In this document: in pieces, positions 36,560 to 47,805 of the stretch
Layout: each line of letters begins with the position of its first letter
How positions within the stretch are numbered: position 1 is the stretch's first letter
Assembly: GCA_009667805.1 (NCBI GenBank)
Contig: CM019067.1
Coordinates: forward strand, 246,733,721-246,797,720
Length of the DNA stretch: 64,000 nucleotides
Direction of reading: 5' to 3'
Origin: Leptobrachium leishanense
Lineage: Eukaryota; Chordata; Amphibia; Anura; Megophryidae
Translations under genes and position numbers: made by a program
Notes under the pieces: model-generated
Told to the model about the DNA's origin: nothing
What the model saw: the letters and a program-made list of their open reading frames with translations, nothing else
Databases searched by the model: none

Positions 36560-37095
36560 AAAGTGTTTTATTGGTAGTCAGGCTCACTAGCGCCAGTGGT
36601 TTGGGAATGGTGGGGGCCCTGGAAGTGGCATCTATCATGATGTGCAGGTAGGGGAGAATAGGGATAGGTCAGCATCGGTAATGTGGTATGCTAATCTGAA
36701 GAGATGGGTTTTGAGGGATTTCTTGACAACCAGAAGATAGAGTGAGGTAGGTCATTCCAAAGGACCAGAGCCCCTTGAAGTCTTTAAGATGAGAGTTGGC
36801 AGTGGTGGTGTAGAAAGACGACAGGCAGAGGTCACCTTCTGATCAGAGAGGTCTACAAGGGATTTAATTGCAAAGTAAGAGGAAGGGGTGGATGCGGCAA
36901 TGTTTTTAAGTTGACAGAATCTGGTCAGTGTCTGGACGTGGGGAGAAAACATTACGTTGGAATCGAAAGTGACACCAAGGCAGCGAGTTTGAGGCGTCGG
37001 GCTAATGAGCATTCCATTTACGCGTAGAGAGATAGGTGGCAAGGGGGGTCTTGGAGGAATGATGAGAATTTCAGTTATGGCAAGATTGAGTTTAA

Positions 37096-37677
37096 CCTCC
37101 CTGCCGGTATTCCCAAGTGTGACTCGGGGTTAAATTTCGCTACTGCGAAAGGTAACCCCGAGCCACACTCGGGCTGGATGTTTACTCATCTCCTCCAGGC
37201 TCCCTCTCTGTCCCCCGCAGTGTGATCACAGCGAGCTGCTTCCTGGAAGGCGCCCAGAGAGTCACATGGTGCAGGGTGGGCGGGAACCATCAGCAAACTT
37301 GTAAACAATTCATAAAATACTGTACTCCCAAGTGTAATGTTTATGAACGGCCACTGGGTGGCACTACAGGATAAGAAATAGACCATACATCCTCTTACTC
37401 TTGTTTTCAGACCGATTTCAGTGTTTTTTATTTTATTGAATATCATTTATTTGCATTATTTTTGGGATAATAAATTATTATTTCGTGTTTCAAACTTTAT
37501 CGGACTCAGTGTATTTACTATTTATAAAGGATTTTACCAGTAAGAACTCTTGATAGCACGGATTTCAGTGCGCGATTCCTAATTATTACAGGCTAACTAT
37601 GTACAAAAACACGTTTCCTTTAAAAAAAAAGACGCTTTTAGACACAAAATTTTTAAAAAATTAGACCGCCAGGGAGG
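37096..37677. mobile_element. piggyBac-like MITE, full length, TTAA flanks
   Basis: TTAA at 37092-37095 and 37678-37681. The ends CCTCCCTGCCGGT and ACCGCCAGGGAGG are mirrored. Subterminal hairpin TGACTCGGGGTTAAATTTCG with GGTAACCCCGAGCCACACTC. It splits a LINE reading frame, which fixes its boundaries. Kolobok elements also use TTAA, so the superfamily name is an inference. Confidence 0.88.
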
Positions 37678-38052
37678 TTAAGGAAGCAGGAAGACATCCA
37701 GTTAGTTAGATGGTGGAGAGACAGTCAGTGATACGATCCAGGACAGCAGGAGACAGATCAGGAGAGGAAAGGTATAGTAAGTGTCAACAACATATAGATG
37801 GTACTGGAATCCAAAGGAGTCAATTTTCCTAGAGAATCAGAGTAGATCAAAAAAAGAAGAGGACCCAGTATTGAACCTTGAGGCACCCCAACAGAGACAG
37901 ACTGCACGGAGGAGGTACTGCCTGATGATTCAGGGTCAGGCAGGTATTGGTAGAAGCAATATCAGAAGGACCACTGAAAACATCAAATTAGAAGTAGAAA
38001 AGCCCAGTTTCCAGTTATGGATACACTTGAGTGAATGATGACATACATACTT

Positions 38053-39979
38053 TTTTTTTTTAATAATTCTTTATTTTCCAAAGACAAAAAGGGCAGCATA
38101 TCACAAAAACACAATTTTAGAGACTGCTACTGGTTAGCCCTGAGGAGCCCCTGCCAGAAGACCGCAGGGGAGGGACCCCGAAGAGGGGGGAGAAGAAGAA
38201 ATAATAAAAAGGATCAAAGAAACACAAACATAGAGGAAAAAGAAAGAGGAAGAGACCTCATAAGAAGGGGAGGAGGGGGAAGGGGATAGGGTGCCGCCCC
38301 AAAGGAGTACAAAACCCAGGTATCACAACCCGCCAGAAAATCAAACAGTCCAGCCCTCAACCCACATCAAACTCCAACCAGGGGTCCCAGATCTTGCAAT
38401 ATTGGGGCATGGTATCATGTACAAGAGCCGATAAACAATCCATGTCCATATTATCTCTAATCCGAAGGTGCACCTGCGCCATAGACGGAAGGGACATAGA
38501 TCTCCAGCCTTGGGCCACCGCTCTTCTAGCCGCCAAGACCATTTTATGCAACAGCTTATTCTCCGGTCTCGATAGGGCGTCCTGGGTGCGGTGAAGAAGG
38601 AATGTCCATGGGTCGAGAGCCACTCCACACTGCAGGACCTCTTGGATGAGAGCATGAATCTGAAGCCAAAAGCGTCGTATCAGGGGGCACGTCCACCACA
38701 TATGGTAAAACGAGCCCTTAGTGCCGCAACCTCTCCAGCATAAGTCAGAGGAGGACCCGTCCATGTGAGAGAGCTGTGAGGGGGTAACATACCAGCGAAA
38801 CAACATCTTGTAAGCCTGTTCCTGGTGGGCCACATTGATGGAGCAGTGTGCCACATTGTCCCAAATATCCTCCCATTCTTCACTGGGCAGGGCATCCCCC
38901 ACATCTCGCTCCCAGCGTGCAACATAAGTTGGGTCCCCCCATATCGGAGAGCCTGAACAGAGGGAGACATAAAGCGAGGAGATCATTGATTTCGTGATGC
39001 GAGCGTCATTACAATGAGCCTCAAACGCCGTCAAGGAAGACGTGGCGGCCGTACGGACTTCTGGCGTCCGCGCATAATCCATGACCTGCAAGTAGTGAAA
39101 GAAGTCCGCCGGTCCAACCGGACCTCTGTGTCGAATGTTCGCAAACTGAAGTGGTGCACCCGCTGAGTAGAGGTGGTGGATCCTCTGAAGGCCCAAGTCC
39201 TCTAGATTCGCAAAAGGGCGAGGGCATAGGCCCGGTGGAAACTTTCGGTTGCGGAGAAAAGGCATCATAGCTGAATTTTCTTTAGCAAGGTTTCATTTGT
39301 TTAATCACTGATGCCACTTCGGCCTCTGAGACATCTGACCCCAGCCCCTCCAGCAAGGGGGAGCTCCGGGCCCTTCCACGTGGCCAGGAATTCGCGCACC
39401 TCCCGCACATGGTCCGGATTTCGGAGGGAGTGATCCGGGGAGTGGTTATATAATTGCTTAAAGTATGCAGTAAAAATCTGGTTTACCTCGCTAGGGATAG
39501 TAGTGATCGAACCCTGGGGCGTATGGGCCGAAGTCACCAATTTGGACCTAGTTTGGTTCCTCAATTTGCGCGCTAACATGGTGTGTGCCTTGTTAGAATA
39601 TTCATAAAAGGTCCGCCTGGTCCAAGCTAAGGACCGGGCCACATCCGTCAGTAGGGCAGACCGGAGTTCCCGGCGTACTGTTGCCAGGGCATCAAAATCA
39701 GCCCGAGAGTGAGAGGACTTGTGCGCTGTTTCCCGGTCAGCCAGCCTCTCCTGAAGTTCCACCAGCAGACGCATCCTCTCCCTCTTTAGCCTGCTACCAA
39801 TCTGAATCAGGTGGCCTCGTATGACCGCCTTATGGGCCAGCCACAAGGAGTCAGGTCCAATATCGTCTAGGTCATTCTCCTCAAAGTATCTGTCCAGGTG
39901 GGCAGACACTTCTTCCATCACTGCAGCCGATTGTAAGATGGAAGAGTTGAGGCGCCAGGACCAACCCGAGCGAGTTCCC
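38053..39979 (-). mobile_element. L1/Tx1-type LINE, internally deleted, with 15-bp target duplication
   Basis: The element is flanked by ATGACATACATACTT on both sides (38038-38052, 39980-39994). The minus strand begins with the ORF2 linker between endonuclease and reverse transcriptase (39990-39301) and passes, at about 39270-39300, directly into the ORF2 C-terminal region (39268-38357). A poly-A tail with AATAAAG is at its 3' end (38050-38075). Nearly the whole reverse transcriptase domain is missing. Confidence 0.88.
38357..39268 (-). pseudogene. L1 ORF2 C-terminal region
   Basis: Open frame of 303 codons. It shows the long L1-type C-terminus downstream of the reverse transcriptase, with a cysteine/histidine cluster DLCWRGCGTKGSFYHMWWTC near residue 185, followed by WLQIHALIQEVLQCGV. 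This zinc-knuckle-like WRC...H.WWTCP arrangement is common in amphibian and fish L1/Tx1 elements. Without the polymerase it cannot function. Confidence 0.8.
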
Positions 39980-39990
39980 ATGACATACAT
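39301..39990 (-). pseudogene. L1 ORF2 linker between endonuclease and reverse transcriptase
   Basis: Open frame of about 229 codons: WRLNSSILQSAAVMEEVSAH, IRGHLIQIGSRLKRERMRLL, then ARKLRNQTRSKLVTS and IFTAYFKQLYNHSP. This is the helical region that follows the endonuclease in L1 ORF2. A one-base frameshift near 39345 shifts the true frame (VSEAEVASVIKQMKP in the other frame), which is then cut by the deletion. Confidence 0.8.
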
Positions 39991-39994
39991 ACTT

Positions 39995-40729
39995 AAAATG
40001 AAAAACTATAAGTAAAATATTTTCTATTAACAAGCTTGGCTATTCAAGTCTTAAATGCAGTAGGTGTGCATGTTTTCTGCTGGTCTTGGAGATAATCTCT
40101 CACCCTAAGGAGGTTTCATAAAAGTCTCCTATACTCTCTTTTCAGATGGATGCTCCAGCTCATACCTTGCAAGGTCACACTGGTTTTATTTGTCTTTTAA
40201 AGCTCTGTAACAGAGAACTCTGCAAGTGTTATTTATCCATCCTGCAAAACTCTCCATACATCATTTTGGAATTTGAGTAGTGATTCCAGTATTGACATAA
40301 AAGGCACTTTTAAATAACCGCTAATCAGAGAACAGGGTGAAAGAAATCCAAAACAAGTGTCTGTAATATGGGGGAAAGCCTGCAAGTGGTTACAGCTACT
40401 GCAGTCAAAGGAGGTAGAGGGTACAAATGAAACCGTTATGTAAGGAAACACTTGGTTCCAAAGCAGCTACAAGGTAAGTATAAACATTTTTTTTATAGTT
40501 AATTTCACTACTCTGGAATTAAATCTAAATGCTGTATAAACAACTACTACATTTCAGAATAGTATTTGTTGGCATACTCTGTAACGCATTCGCAGTGTTC
40601 ATTAGAAAGAACACTTTTTCCAGTGTAATTAAAATTTCAAATTCGGTTTAAAAACGGTTTAAAAACTACAACGCTTATACTGTCATATAAAAGTGTGCGT
40701 AGAATCAATCTGGCATATCTACGTAACAA
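39995..40729 (-). other. AOAH: AOAH 3' UTR region and intergenic DNA
   Basis: Downstream of the AOAH stop on the minus strand. A candidate signal AATAAA (minus strand) lies at 40185-40190, about 540 nt past the stop. No other feature. The UTR extent is inference. Confidence 0.4.
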
Positions 40730-40846
40730 TTAATGTCCTCCTTGGTCTCCAAATACTGAATCAATTTCTTTGTTGTGTGGATTCTCCTTTCCCAAAAATT
40801 CAGCTGTTATATTCCATAGGATTTCAGCTCCGATTGCGGAGGCATT
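40730..40846 (-). CDS. AOAH: Acyloxyacyl hydrolase, last coding exon
   Basis: The minus-strand acceptor CAATTACAG lies just above 40846. The exon encodes NASAIGAEILWNITAEFLGK, then ENPHN and VFGDQGGH before TAA (40730-40732). The LGKENP.N..I..VFGDQGGH tail is the characteristic C-terminus of AOAH. Phase 0 in, matching the exon at 46593-46669. AOAH is a secreted/lysosomal lipase that removes secondary acyl chains from bacterial lipopolysaccharide and so detoxifies endotoxin in phagocytes. The gene points towards ANLN (tail to tail). Confidence 0.92.
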   Translation of the reverse strand, partial: NASAIGAEILWNITAEFLGKENPHNKEIDSVFGDQGGH

Positions 40847-41180
40847 CTGTAATTGAAATCAGGCAATATTAAATTACAAACTTACACTTAATTCAGCACA
40901 AATGACACATTTGTGTAAAATAAGCCAGGAGCCCTATTCCTACTCAGCCATTAGTATTAATGAGTGGAGCCATTGAACATAACAGCTTGGGTCACTATTC
41001 CAGCTGACTTGCAAACTTTTCTTGTGGCTTGACGGTCATGGCAGCTTACTGCACATTAACTACTTTGTATAGGAAGCAGCCATTTGATGGTAGCTGGAAA
41101 GGAAAGAGTCATTCCAAGGTCACTCTTTATTCTGGTCTCAAATCAGTATTTAAAACATAATCACTTAATACCTGGTTTAA

Positions 41181-41820
41181 CCTCCCTGGCGGTATTCCCG
41201 AGTGTGACTCGGGGTTAAATTTCGCTACTGCGAACGGTAAAGCTACTGCGAACGGTAACCCCGAGCCACACTCGGGCTGGATGTTTACTCACCTCCTCCT
41301 GGCTCCCTCGCTGTCCCCGCAGTGTGATCACAGCGAGCTGCTTCCTGGATGGCTCCCTGCGAGTCACATGATGCAGAGGGGCTGGACCGCAGCAAATTTC
41401 ATTCACAAAACTCACTGAATACAAATGGAAATGTTTATGAACGGCCACTAGGTGGCAGTACAGGATAAGAAATAGACCATACATCGTCTCACCCTTGTTC
41501 TCAGACAGATTTCAGTGTTTTTTGTTGTATTTTACTGAATATCATTTATTTGCATTATTTTGGATAATTATTTTTGGGATAATAAATTATTATTTCGTGC
41601 TTCAAACTTTATCGGACTCCGTGTATTTACTATTTTTTTTAAATTAATTAATTAATTAATTTATAAAGGATTTTACCAGTAAGAACTCTTGATTGCACGG
41701 ATTTCAGTGCGTGATTCCTAATTATTACAGGCTAACTATGTACAGAAACACGTTTCCTTTAAAAAAAAATTGAGACGCTTTTAGACACAAAATTTTGAAA
41801 AAATTAGACCGCCAGCGAGG
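41181..41820. mobile_element. piggyBac-like MITE, TTAA flanks
   Basis: TTAA at 41177-41180 and 41821-41824. The ends CCTCCCTGGCGGT and ACCGCCAGCGAGG are mirrored with one change. The GCTACTGCGAACGGTAA segment is duplicated (41224-41258), and a TTAA tetranucleotide run has grown at about 41645-41662. Confidence 0.9.
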
Positions 41821-42114
41821 TTAAGTGTTATCTTTGGTCCCACACTGCAGAAGATGGTTCTATCTACTGCCTCAAACAGCAGAAAAACACTGGGAACTGC
41901 TGATCCTGTGTGATCCTACTCGCATGAACTCATGGAGGACTTACACTTGCCTCCATAAAGTCCTACAGCCTCCACGAAACAACACTAGAGGTGGTGTGCA
42001 ATGCTGGTGCCCGTATCAACTAGTATCCCACTACTACTACAGCAGCTGGCTTGTAATACAGCCAGTAACAGGAAGGGGCTATGGCTTAAGAGGTGAAGTC
42101 AGCGCAAGCCATTA

Positions 42115-42400
42115 AGAGGTTATTCACTAAAACTCCAAATTGGCCCCGAATTGCAGCAGATGGTGAATTTCACTGTTCAGTGCATTTTTGGGCCAATTCG
42201 TCTATTCACCAAGCTGTCAATTCACCAAATACTGGCGAACTGACAGCAATATACAGTGTAATTCGCAGGCATTGAAATTGCCCCATAGAAGACTATCGTG
42301 CCTTATATTCACAGACCGCCGAATTTCTCCAAAATGCCCTGATTTTCGGTGTTTCAATTTAATAGGTTTAAACAGGCGAAGCCCATAGGTTTCAATGTAA
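42115..42400. mobile_element. Partial MITE of the CAGGGTTATTC superfamily
   Basis: It begins GAGGTTATTCACTAAAACTC. Internal GTTTAAACAGGCGAAGCCCA and AAATGCCCTGATTTTCGG are the reverse of sequence at about 35258-35320, and CATAGGTTTCAATGT recalls the larger copies. The right end is not found. Confidence 0.55.
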
Positions 42401-42451
42401 AAAAAAAATGTAAGACAGTTTATGCTTTTCATTTTTCCCAAAAAACCCTAT

Positions 42452-42633
42452 CAGGGTTATTCAGAGATAGATGAAAATTAGAAGAATGGCTGGAGAATGG
42501 AAAATTCTAGGTCAAAATAGCCCAACCAGAAAAATTCTCCCATTTATCTCACTTTCCAAATCGGCTATTTTGACCTAGAATTTTCCATTCTCCAGTCATT
42601 CTCCTGCTTTTCACCTCTCTCTGAATAACCCTG
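42452..42633. mobile_element. Short foldback MITE, CAGGGTTATTCAGAG family, copy 4
   Basis: CAGGGTTATTCAGAGATAG at the left; CTCTCTGAATAACCCTG at the right. The central palindrome contains AATTCTAGGTCAAAA twice in mirror image. Confidence 0.9.
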
Positions 42634-42986
42634 TTTGTATTTTCTTGAACACTTATTTGTATTTTTTACATATAATTTTCAGGCGACATTTTTGTTTTTA
42701 TATTTTAAGACTTTTATTTTGTAACAGACCTTTTTAAAGAACCTTTTTTATTATTTTAATAAATATCCAAAATTCCCCAGCGCTATGTATGAAAGAGGAT
42801 TCGCCAGAAAACCCCCAAAACAAGTGCCTTCCATCACTCAAAGGTAAAGATTAGAAAATGGAAAAGAGGGGTGGCGCTTCACTCAAAACCCATAAGTGCC
42901 ACTATACAAAAAACATAAAGACATGGACGTAAAAAAAAGTCTTGCGTGGTAGGATGGAGAGTCCGGGATGGAAGTTCAAACACAAT

Positions 42987-43846
42987 CAGGGTAATTCAAA
43001 GAGATTCGAAAAGTCACCGCACGTTCGGTGACTTTTCATTCTCTTCAATTCGGTTCCTTTTGCCGATCCCATTTCGGTGACCCTGTGGTGTATTCAGCAA
43101 GCACCACAGAGTCCCCGAATTGCAGGGAAAATCTGCCGCAAACCTGACGAAAACTAACCGCAAAACCCGGCGAATGCACGCCGAAAACACGCAAAAACAT
43201 CTGGATTAACCTGCCGAAAACCACTGAAAAACCCGAGCAGGAGCCGATCGCAGCCTCCGGAAAAAGCCGACACCGCAGAAGAGGCAGTGAATAAATTAGA
43301 AAAACAGTTTGTATGAATGTTTGAAAACTCAAACGCTGTTTGCAAAGAAACTACTGAGTGAAAATGTCTGAAATTTGCATATGAGGTCCAGGGAATGATA
43401 ATAAAAAGGGCTGTTACAGAAAAAATAAGTAAACTTAAAAAAAAATAAAAACAATCTGAAGTTTAAAAAAAAAAATCCAGAAAAATGCTTAAAATATCCT
43501 AAAAAAATCTATAAATAGACTCTTTACTGCAGAATTTTATAATGAACGGTTTATTAGATATTGAATTAAAACGGGAATATTTTTAACATTGAAGCCTATG
43601 GGATTCTCCTTAATAAACTTGCCGAATTAAACCACCGAATGACAGGGCATTAGGGGAACCTTTCACTGCTGGTTTTTGTTCTCTGAATAGCCGAAGCAGT
43701 GCTTTTTCATGGGGTTTTCACTGCCCTCGAACAGGCACCGAACAGGCACCGAATGTGCAGGCAATTCACCAGGATTTGGCGAATTGCCTGCTCTCTGGAT
43801 AGCCGAATGGCCAAGAAAGCAATTTGGATCTCTTTGAATTACCCTG
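42987..43846. mobile_element. CAGGGTAATTCAAAGAG MITE, intact 860-bp copy
   Basis: The ends CAGGGTAATTCAAAGAGATT and GATCTCTTTGAATTACCCTG are mirrored; AAT occurs on both sides (42984-42986, 43847-43849). This copy is continuous where the one at 12701 is broken by the LTR element. Internal hairpin at GTCACCGCACGTTCGGTGAC. Non-coding. Confidence 0.92.
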
Positions 43847-45271
43847 AATGTCTCTTCCTTTTTTCTTTATATATCGTTCGAGGTTATCTCATAGAGAGCC
43901 TCAAGGAAACAGACAACTCCAATAGTATAATATGGTTTACACACATCTATAAACAGAGGGAATAATTTTTACTCACACTATATGAGAGCTACCAGCTCTC
44001 AGATGAATGCCCCTCAGGTGTTATGGGCCAAGGAAGCTAAATGCTGAGCCCAGAAGGAAGCTAAATCCTGAGTCAAGAAGGAAGGTGCATTATATTTTGT
44101 TTTCACAGACTGGTAAGCAGTTTAGCTGCCCAATATGTCAGGAATTCTGAAAGGTTTATTTAGCCTCCGCATAAAGGAGTAGGTGTTTGTTTTGTAATAG
44201 TTTTATATTTCTGTTCATCATGTACCCTGCTATGGCTGCACAATAAAGCGAAGCAGAAGCACTGATCTGTGTCCAGTGGCTATATCACACTTGATATAGG
44301 AAAAGAGCATCCAAAAAATTTCAGGTAGGGAGCTAAATGACGGACATTCAGAAAAAATGTATCCAACATTTGGATGGGCCAGAGCATAGCTACTCTTTTA
44401 CCAACTTCATTTTATTGTCTAGTCAAGTAGAAAATATAAAAAGGCACGGAAAATGTAAATATCAAATTCTCCAAAGATAATGCTGCACATTGTATATAGA
44501 GTTAAACAGAAATAACATAAATCAACCAGTTTAAAAACCACCAACAGGAAAGAACTAGTAGGGAAAAAAATATTAGGAATTGCTATGATAAATATAGTAA
44601 TGTTGGCAAGCATTTTATGTGAAGCGTGAACCCAACCGAGAAGGTTGTAATCAGCCATGAATACTAATAAATCCACAACATGACAGGCCATATGGAGTTT
44701 CTGAGTACCAAAATAAGACGAGAAAGCAACGATGAAGGTTGAAGTGTGGCGTAAACACTAATACAGTCAAAATACGACGCGCCATGTAGACTTTTCATGT
44801 AATAAAAAGACCAGAAAACCTCATTTGGCCCCCAGTAATGTATAGTGATAAAGACAAGCGTAAAAATTAAATAAAATTCTACTTTAGTTCATACAATGAC
44901 ACCGTTATATTCCCATAAATCATATAAAAATTTTAATTCTGGGGATGATTTAAAAAAAAAGAAAAAAATTTGAATAAATACAAAAGTCTATAGCTCTATT
45001 ATGGTTAGTTGTGATCGATCCTGCCCCCTCAATGAATTATTATACCCTTAGACTACTCAGTTTTATAAGAAACCGTCATATTAGAAGCGATTGGCTGGGG
45101 TGAGGGCCTAAAATTAAGTGCTACTTTGGTAGCCCCCCCCCCACTAGTGGGAATAGACACATAGACACATAACAGTCACCCCCAAGGAAAATGCTACATA
45201 ATATTTTATACGGTCTTAAACAGAGATATGAACATACTGTAAACATTAGAAATATAACAAAGTGTTCTGTA

Positions 45272-45729
45272 ACCATATTTTCGTATGAAAATCCCTGAAA
45301 ATAAGGCCTACCCCGAAAATAAGACCTAGTTTGATGATTCCTAGGGCTGGTGGTGGCATAATGGGCAGCTTGAAGAGCTGCAGGAGAGGCGAGAGAGAAA
45401 CAGCAATGCCGACGTCAGAAAGCGAGGCGGCAGCAGAGCCGCATAAGCTGATACTTCCTCTAGTGCCGGCTCCTGTCACAGGCGGAGTGATACCAGATGT
45501 ACACCGCCTGTGAGGAATCAATAGTGAAAGCGCGCTTCGCTCATTCTGGCCAGCGATTGGTTACCAAATTGCTATTGAAAAGGTACGGCACCCCTGATTG
45601 CTGTGATCACCCTATTCTTAACTTTGCCACTCAGTCCTGTCTTGCAAGTCTTCTACTGGTATTAAAAATAAAAAATTAGACCTACCCCGAAAATAAGACC
45701 TAGTGTGTCTTATTCTCGGGGAAACACGG
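45272..45729. mobile_element. TA-flanked element with CCCCGAAAATAAGACCTA repeats
   Basis: The right end reads CTCGGGGAAACACGGTA; the left end is a decayed mirror (ACCATATTTTCGTATG). Direct repeats CCTACCCCGAAAATAAGACC occur at both subterminal regions (45308, 45680). GC-rich interior without convincing coding. This terminus is widespread in vertebrates; I read it as Tc1/mariner-like because of the TA flank. Confidence 0.65.
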
Positions 45730-45813
45730 TACATAACAATTTAAAGGAACACTACCACTAACAAACTGTAACAAGATTGCTTGTGCTTTACAAAAAAAAA
45801 ACACATTATAAAA

Positions 45814-45951
45814 CACATGCTTCTGGGTTTTTATCTATGCATTTTTTACATATAAAAAGGAAAAGTAAAGTTAGGAGTTTATCACATGCTTCTGGGTTTT
45901 TATCTATGCATTTTTTACATATAAAAAGGAAAAGTAAAGTTAGGAGTTTAT
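45814..45951. repeat. Perfect 69-bp tandem duplication
   Basis: CACATGCTTCTGGGTTTTTA at 45814 repeats exactly at 45883, and a third partial start (TCATGCTTCC) follows at about 45952. The period, 69 bp, is a multiple of three, which produces a repetitive open frame on the plus strand that is probably meaningless. Confidence 0.9.
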
Positions 45952-46592
45952 CTCATGCTTCCATTTCGTGGATTTTGCCCACGAAAAGCATTTACCAGAA
46001 TCTTATGGCAACTCTTGCTTTACACTGCAGCTGTGGTATAGGATAAACAATAGTGAAGAGGCAACAGGTTATGGAAGGATTGTTTAGACAAGGCTGCAGG
46101 GGATCTTTTGTGTTGTGTATGCTACTCAAGCCAAGAGGTGGCAGCTGAATGAGATCTGATAGTGGGCCAATAACACTCAGTGGTAACCCGTGGTGATGTT
46201 ATTTCACACATTGCCTGTCAAAAGGACGGTTTTCTAGACTTCTGATCCATAGAGCCCATTTCATGCCCAATGCCACACAGTGAGGAGCAAGTGCTGTAAA
46301 GATACTGTAGGGGGAGGGGCAGTTTACAACACAAAATATCACAAAATGGATGCACCCAGTGACACATATAGGGTAAAATATATAACAGGACTTCAAATTG
46401 TGTTTAAACATGACGAGCAAAAACTGTAAAAATGAGCTCAGCACACAGAGGTGAAATGGCTCAGCAGCAAACCGGTTAAAAAAGGTTGACAGATCTTACA
46501 ATGGAAGAATGAATCACCCTACTAAAGCCACATATACATGAAAGAAACGTGAGTTTCTGGAATTCTGGTAAATAAAAAAGGTGATAATGTAC

Positions 46593-46669
46593 CTGAGTAG
46601 GATGAAATCCGTCTACTGGTTCTATGAGCTCCCAATCTTCTCTTCCTTGTTTGCGCCACTCAGCGATCA
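46593..46669 (-). CDS. AOAH: Acyloxyacyl hydrolase, penultimate coding exon
   Basis: On the minus strand, acceptor GATTCTCAG lies above 46669 and donor GTACAT below 46593. Phase 1 in, 0 out. It encodes IAEWRKQGREDWELIEPVDG followed by FHPTQ. The DGFHP motif carries the aspartate and histidine of the GDSL-type Ser-Asp-His triad; the serine exon is not in view. The E-W...G..W.LIEPVDGFHP block is diagnostic for AOAH. The next upstream exon was not found in the remaining 17 kb. Confidence 0.95.
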
Positions 46670-47660
46670 CTGAGAATCAATAAATTGCAATTGATTAATA
46701 TGCCGGTAAGCCATACTAAGTGAATGCACAATGATATAAAACTACTGCATCTGGTTGTGTTTATGTATTAAATATCAGGAACAGGGGCTGATGGACCTTC
46801 CGGCCCATGTTCCAAAAAATACCCAGTGAATAGCTTGGATGATAGATATGGGACTGATACACAGTGGGGTTGAGTGTGATGATTATAGAGAAAAAGACAC
46901 CATAGAATGGAGGGGAAATGTCAGTGAAATGATAAGGATGGGACTAATGGTCCACCAAAAATATCCCCTACATTAAACCTTTAAATTGACTCCGAAATTT
47001 AAACCCACCATCAGCTGGAATTTCCGGAAAGCAAATTAAATCCTAATAATCATTTTTTAGCTATTTAGTTTTGCTCACGGTGGTGATTGATGGATTAAAG
47101 TGTGGGTTCTGGTGAATCAAAACATAACTAAGGTGGTTTATTCAACAATCAGAGTTATTTACTTGTGTTGCAAATAACAGCGGATATTACCATTGTTGCA
47201 ACAATGGGAAAACTTTGGAAATCCAGAGGGGGAAATTCCAACAATGGCATACAAAGTTTTAGCTATGTATAAACAAGTGGATAGCACCACTGAATGTAGC
47301 GACATGTGCATGCAGTGATTAGCAACTATGAGGGTAGAACCAAGTCTACACACTGAATAGTGTCCTTGCAGAAAAAGCCAAATGTACACAGTGCATAGCA
47401 CACCCAAGTAATTTGAGCCTTTTGTGAGTATTGTATTCCTGGGGTAGAGCCAAGTTTGGAAATGTACAAAAAAGCATAGCACCCATGCAGAATAAGCCTT
47501 GAGTATGTATAGCTTAGAACACTTTATGGGTTGACTAGAGTGTATATAGAGCAGAAACATATGAATTAAGCCATGTCTAAGCAGTGTACAGCACCCCTGT
47601 GGGCATAGTTTTGCAGTGCAGACCACCAGATCTGTCAAAGCCATTTGAATAACGGTTTGA
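46670..47660. other. Probable AOAH intron, no feature recognised
   Basis: A 161-codon minus-strand frame (47159-47644) has no splice support and does not resemble AOAH. No mobile element identified. Confidence 0.4.
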
Positions 47661-47805
47661 GTTACATCTACACAGTTACATTTATAGTTGTTCCTGAGTG
47701 TTCTACAATATTGCGATAAGGTGTGATGCTATGACATCATAATGCTACATGGAAACAGCCAATCGTAAACTTAGTCAAGCATATTTAAGGCAAACATCCT
47801 CTCAA

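Larger units (their letters stand above)
36236..38037 (-). mobile_element. L2/jockey-type LINE remnant, reverse transcriptase region
   Basis: Minus-strand reading, 5' to 3': a degraded [13 protein letters not shown] motif ([10 protein letters not shown] frame-shifted, about 37880), then [15 protein letters not shown], where the catalytic YADD box is changed to YVVD (about 37780). After a piggyBac-like insertion come AITEILIIPPRP, TRCLGVTFDSNVMFSPHVQT and the C-terminal region, ending in a tail with TTGTAAGCTCATCTGAGCAG and a GATAATAATAA repeat at 36236-36260. Many stops and shifts. Insertions: 36391-36559, 37096-37677, and an L1 at its upstream end. Confidence 0.8.
40847..46592 (-). other. 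AOAH: Last AOAH intron (5.7 kb), rich in MITEs
   Basis: Holds a piggyBac-like MITE (41181-41820), a partial MITE (42115-42400), a foldback MITE (42452-42633), a large CAGGG MITE (42987-43846) and a TA-flanked element (45272-45729). The remaining parts (40847-41176, 43847-45260, 45732-46592) show no genes. GGAAGCTAAATGCTGAG is duplicated at about 44030-44070. Confidence 0.7.

Noticed and set aside
38035..38289. Plus-strand lysine/arginine-rich frame
   Set aside because: It runs across the poly-A tail and 3' UTR of the minus-strand L1.
47159..47644. 161-codon minus-strand frame as an upstream AOAH exon
   Set aside because: No AOAH motif, no acceptor/donor at the edges, and the sequence does not fit upstream of IAEWRKQG.
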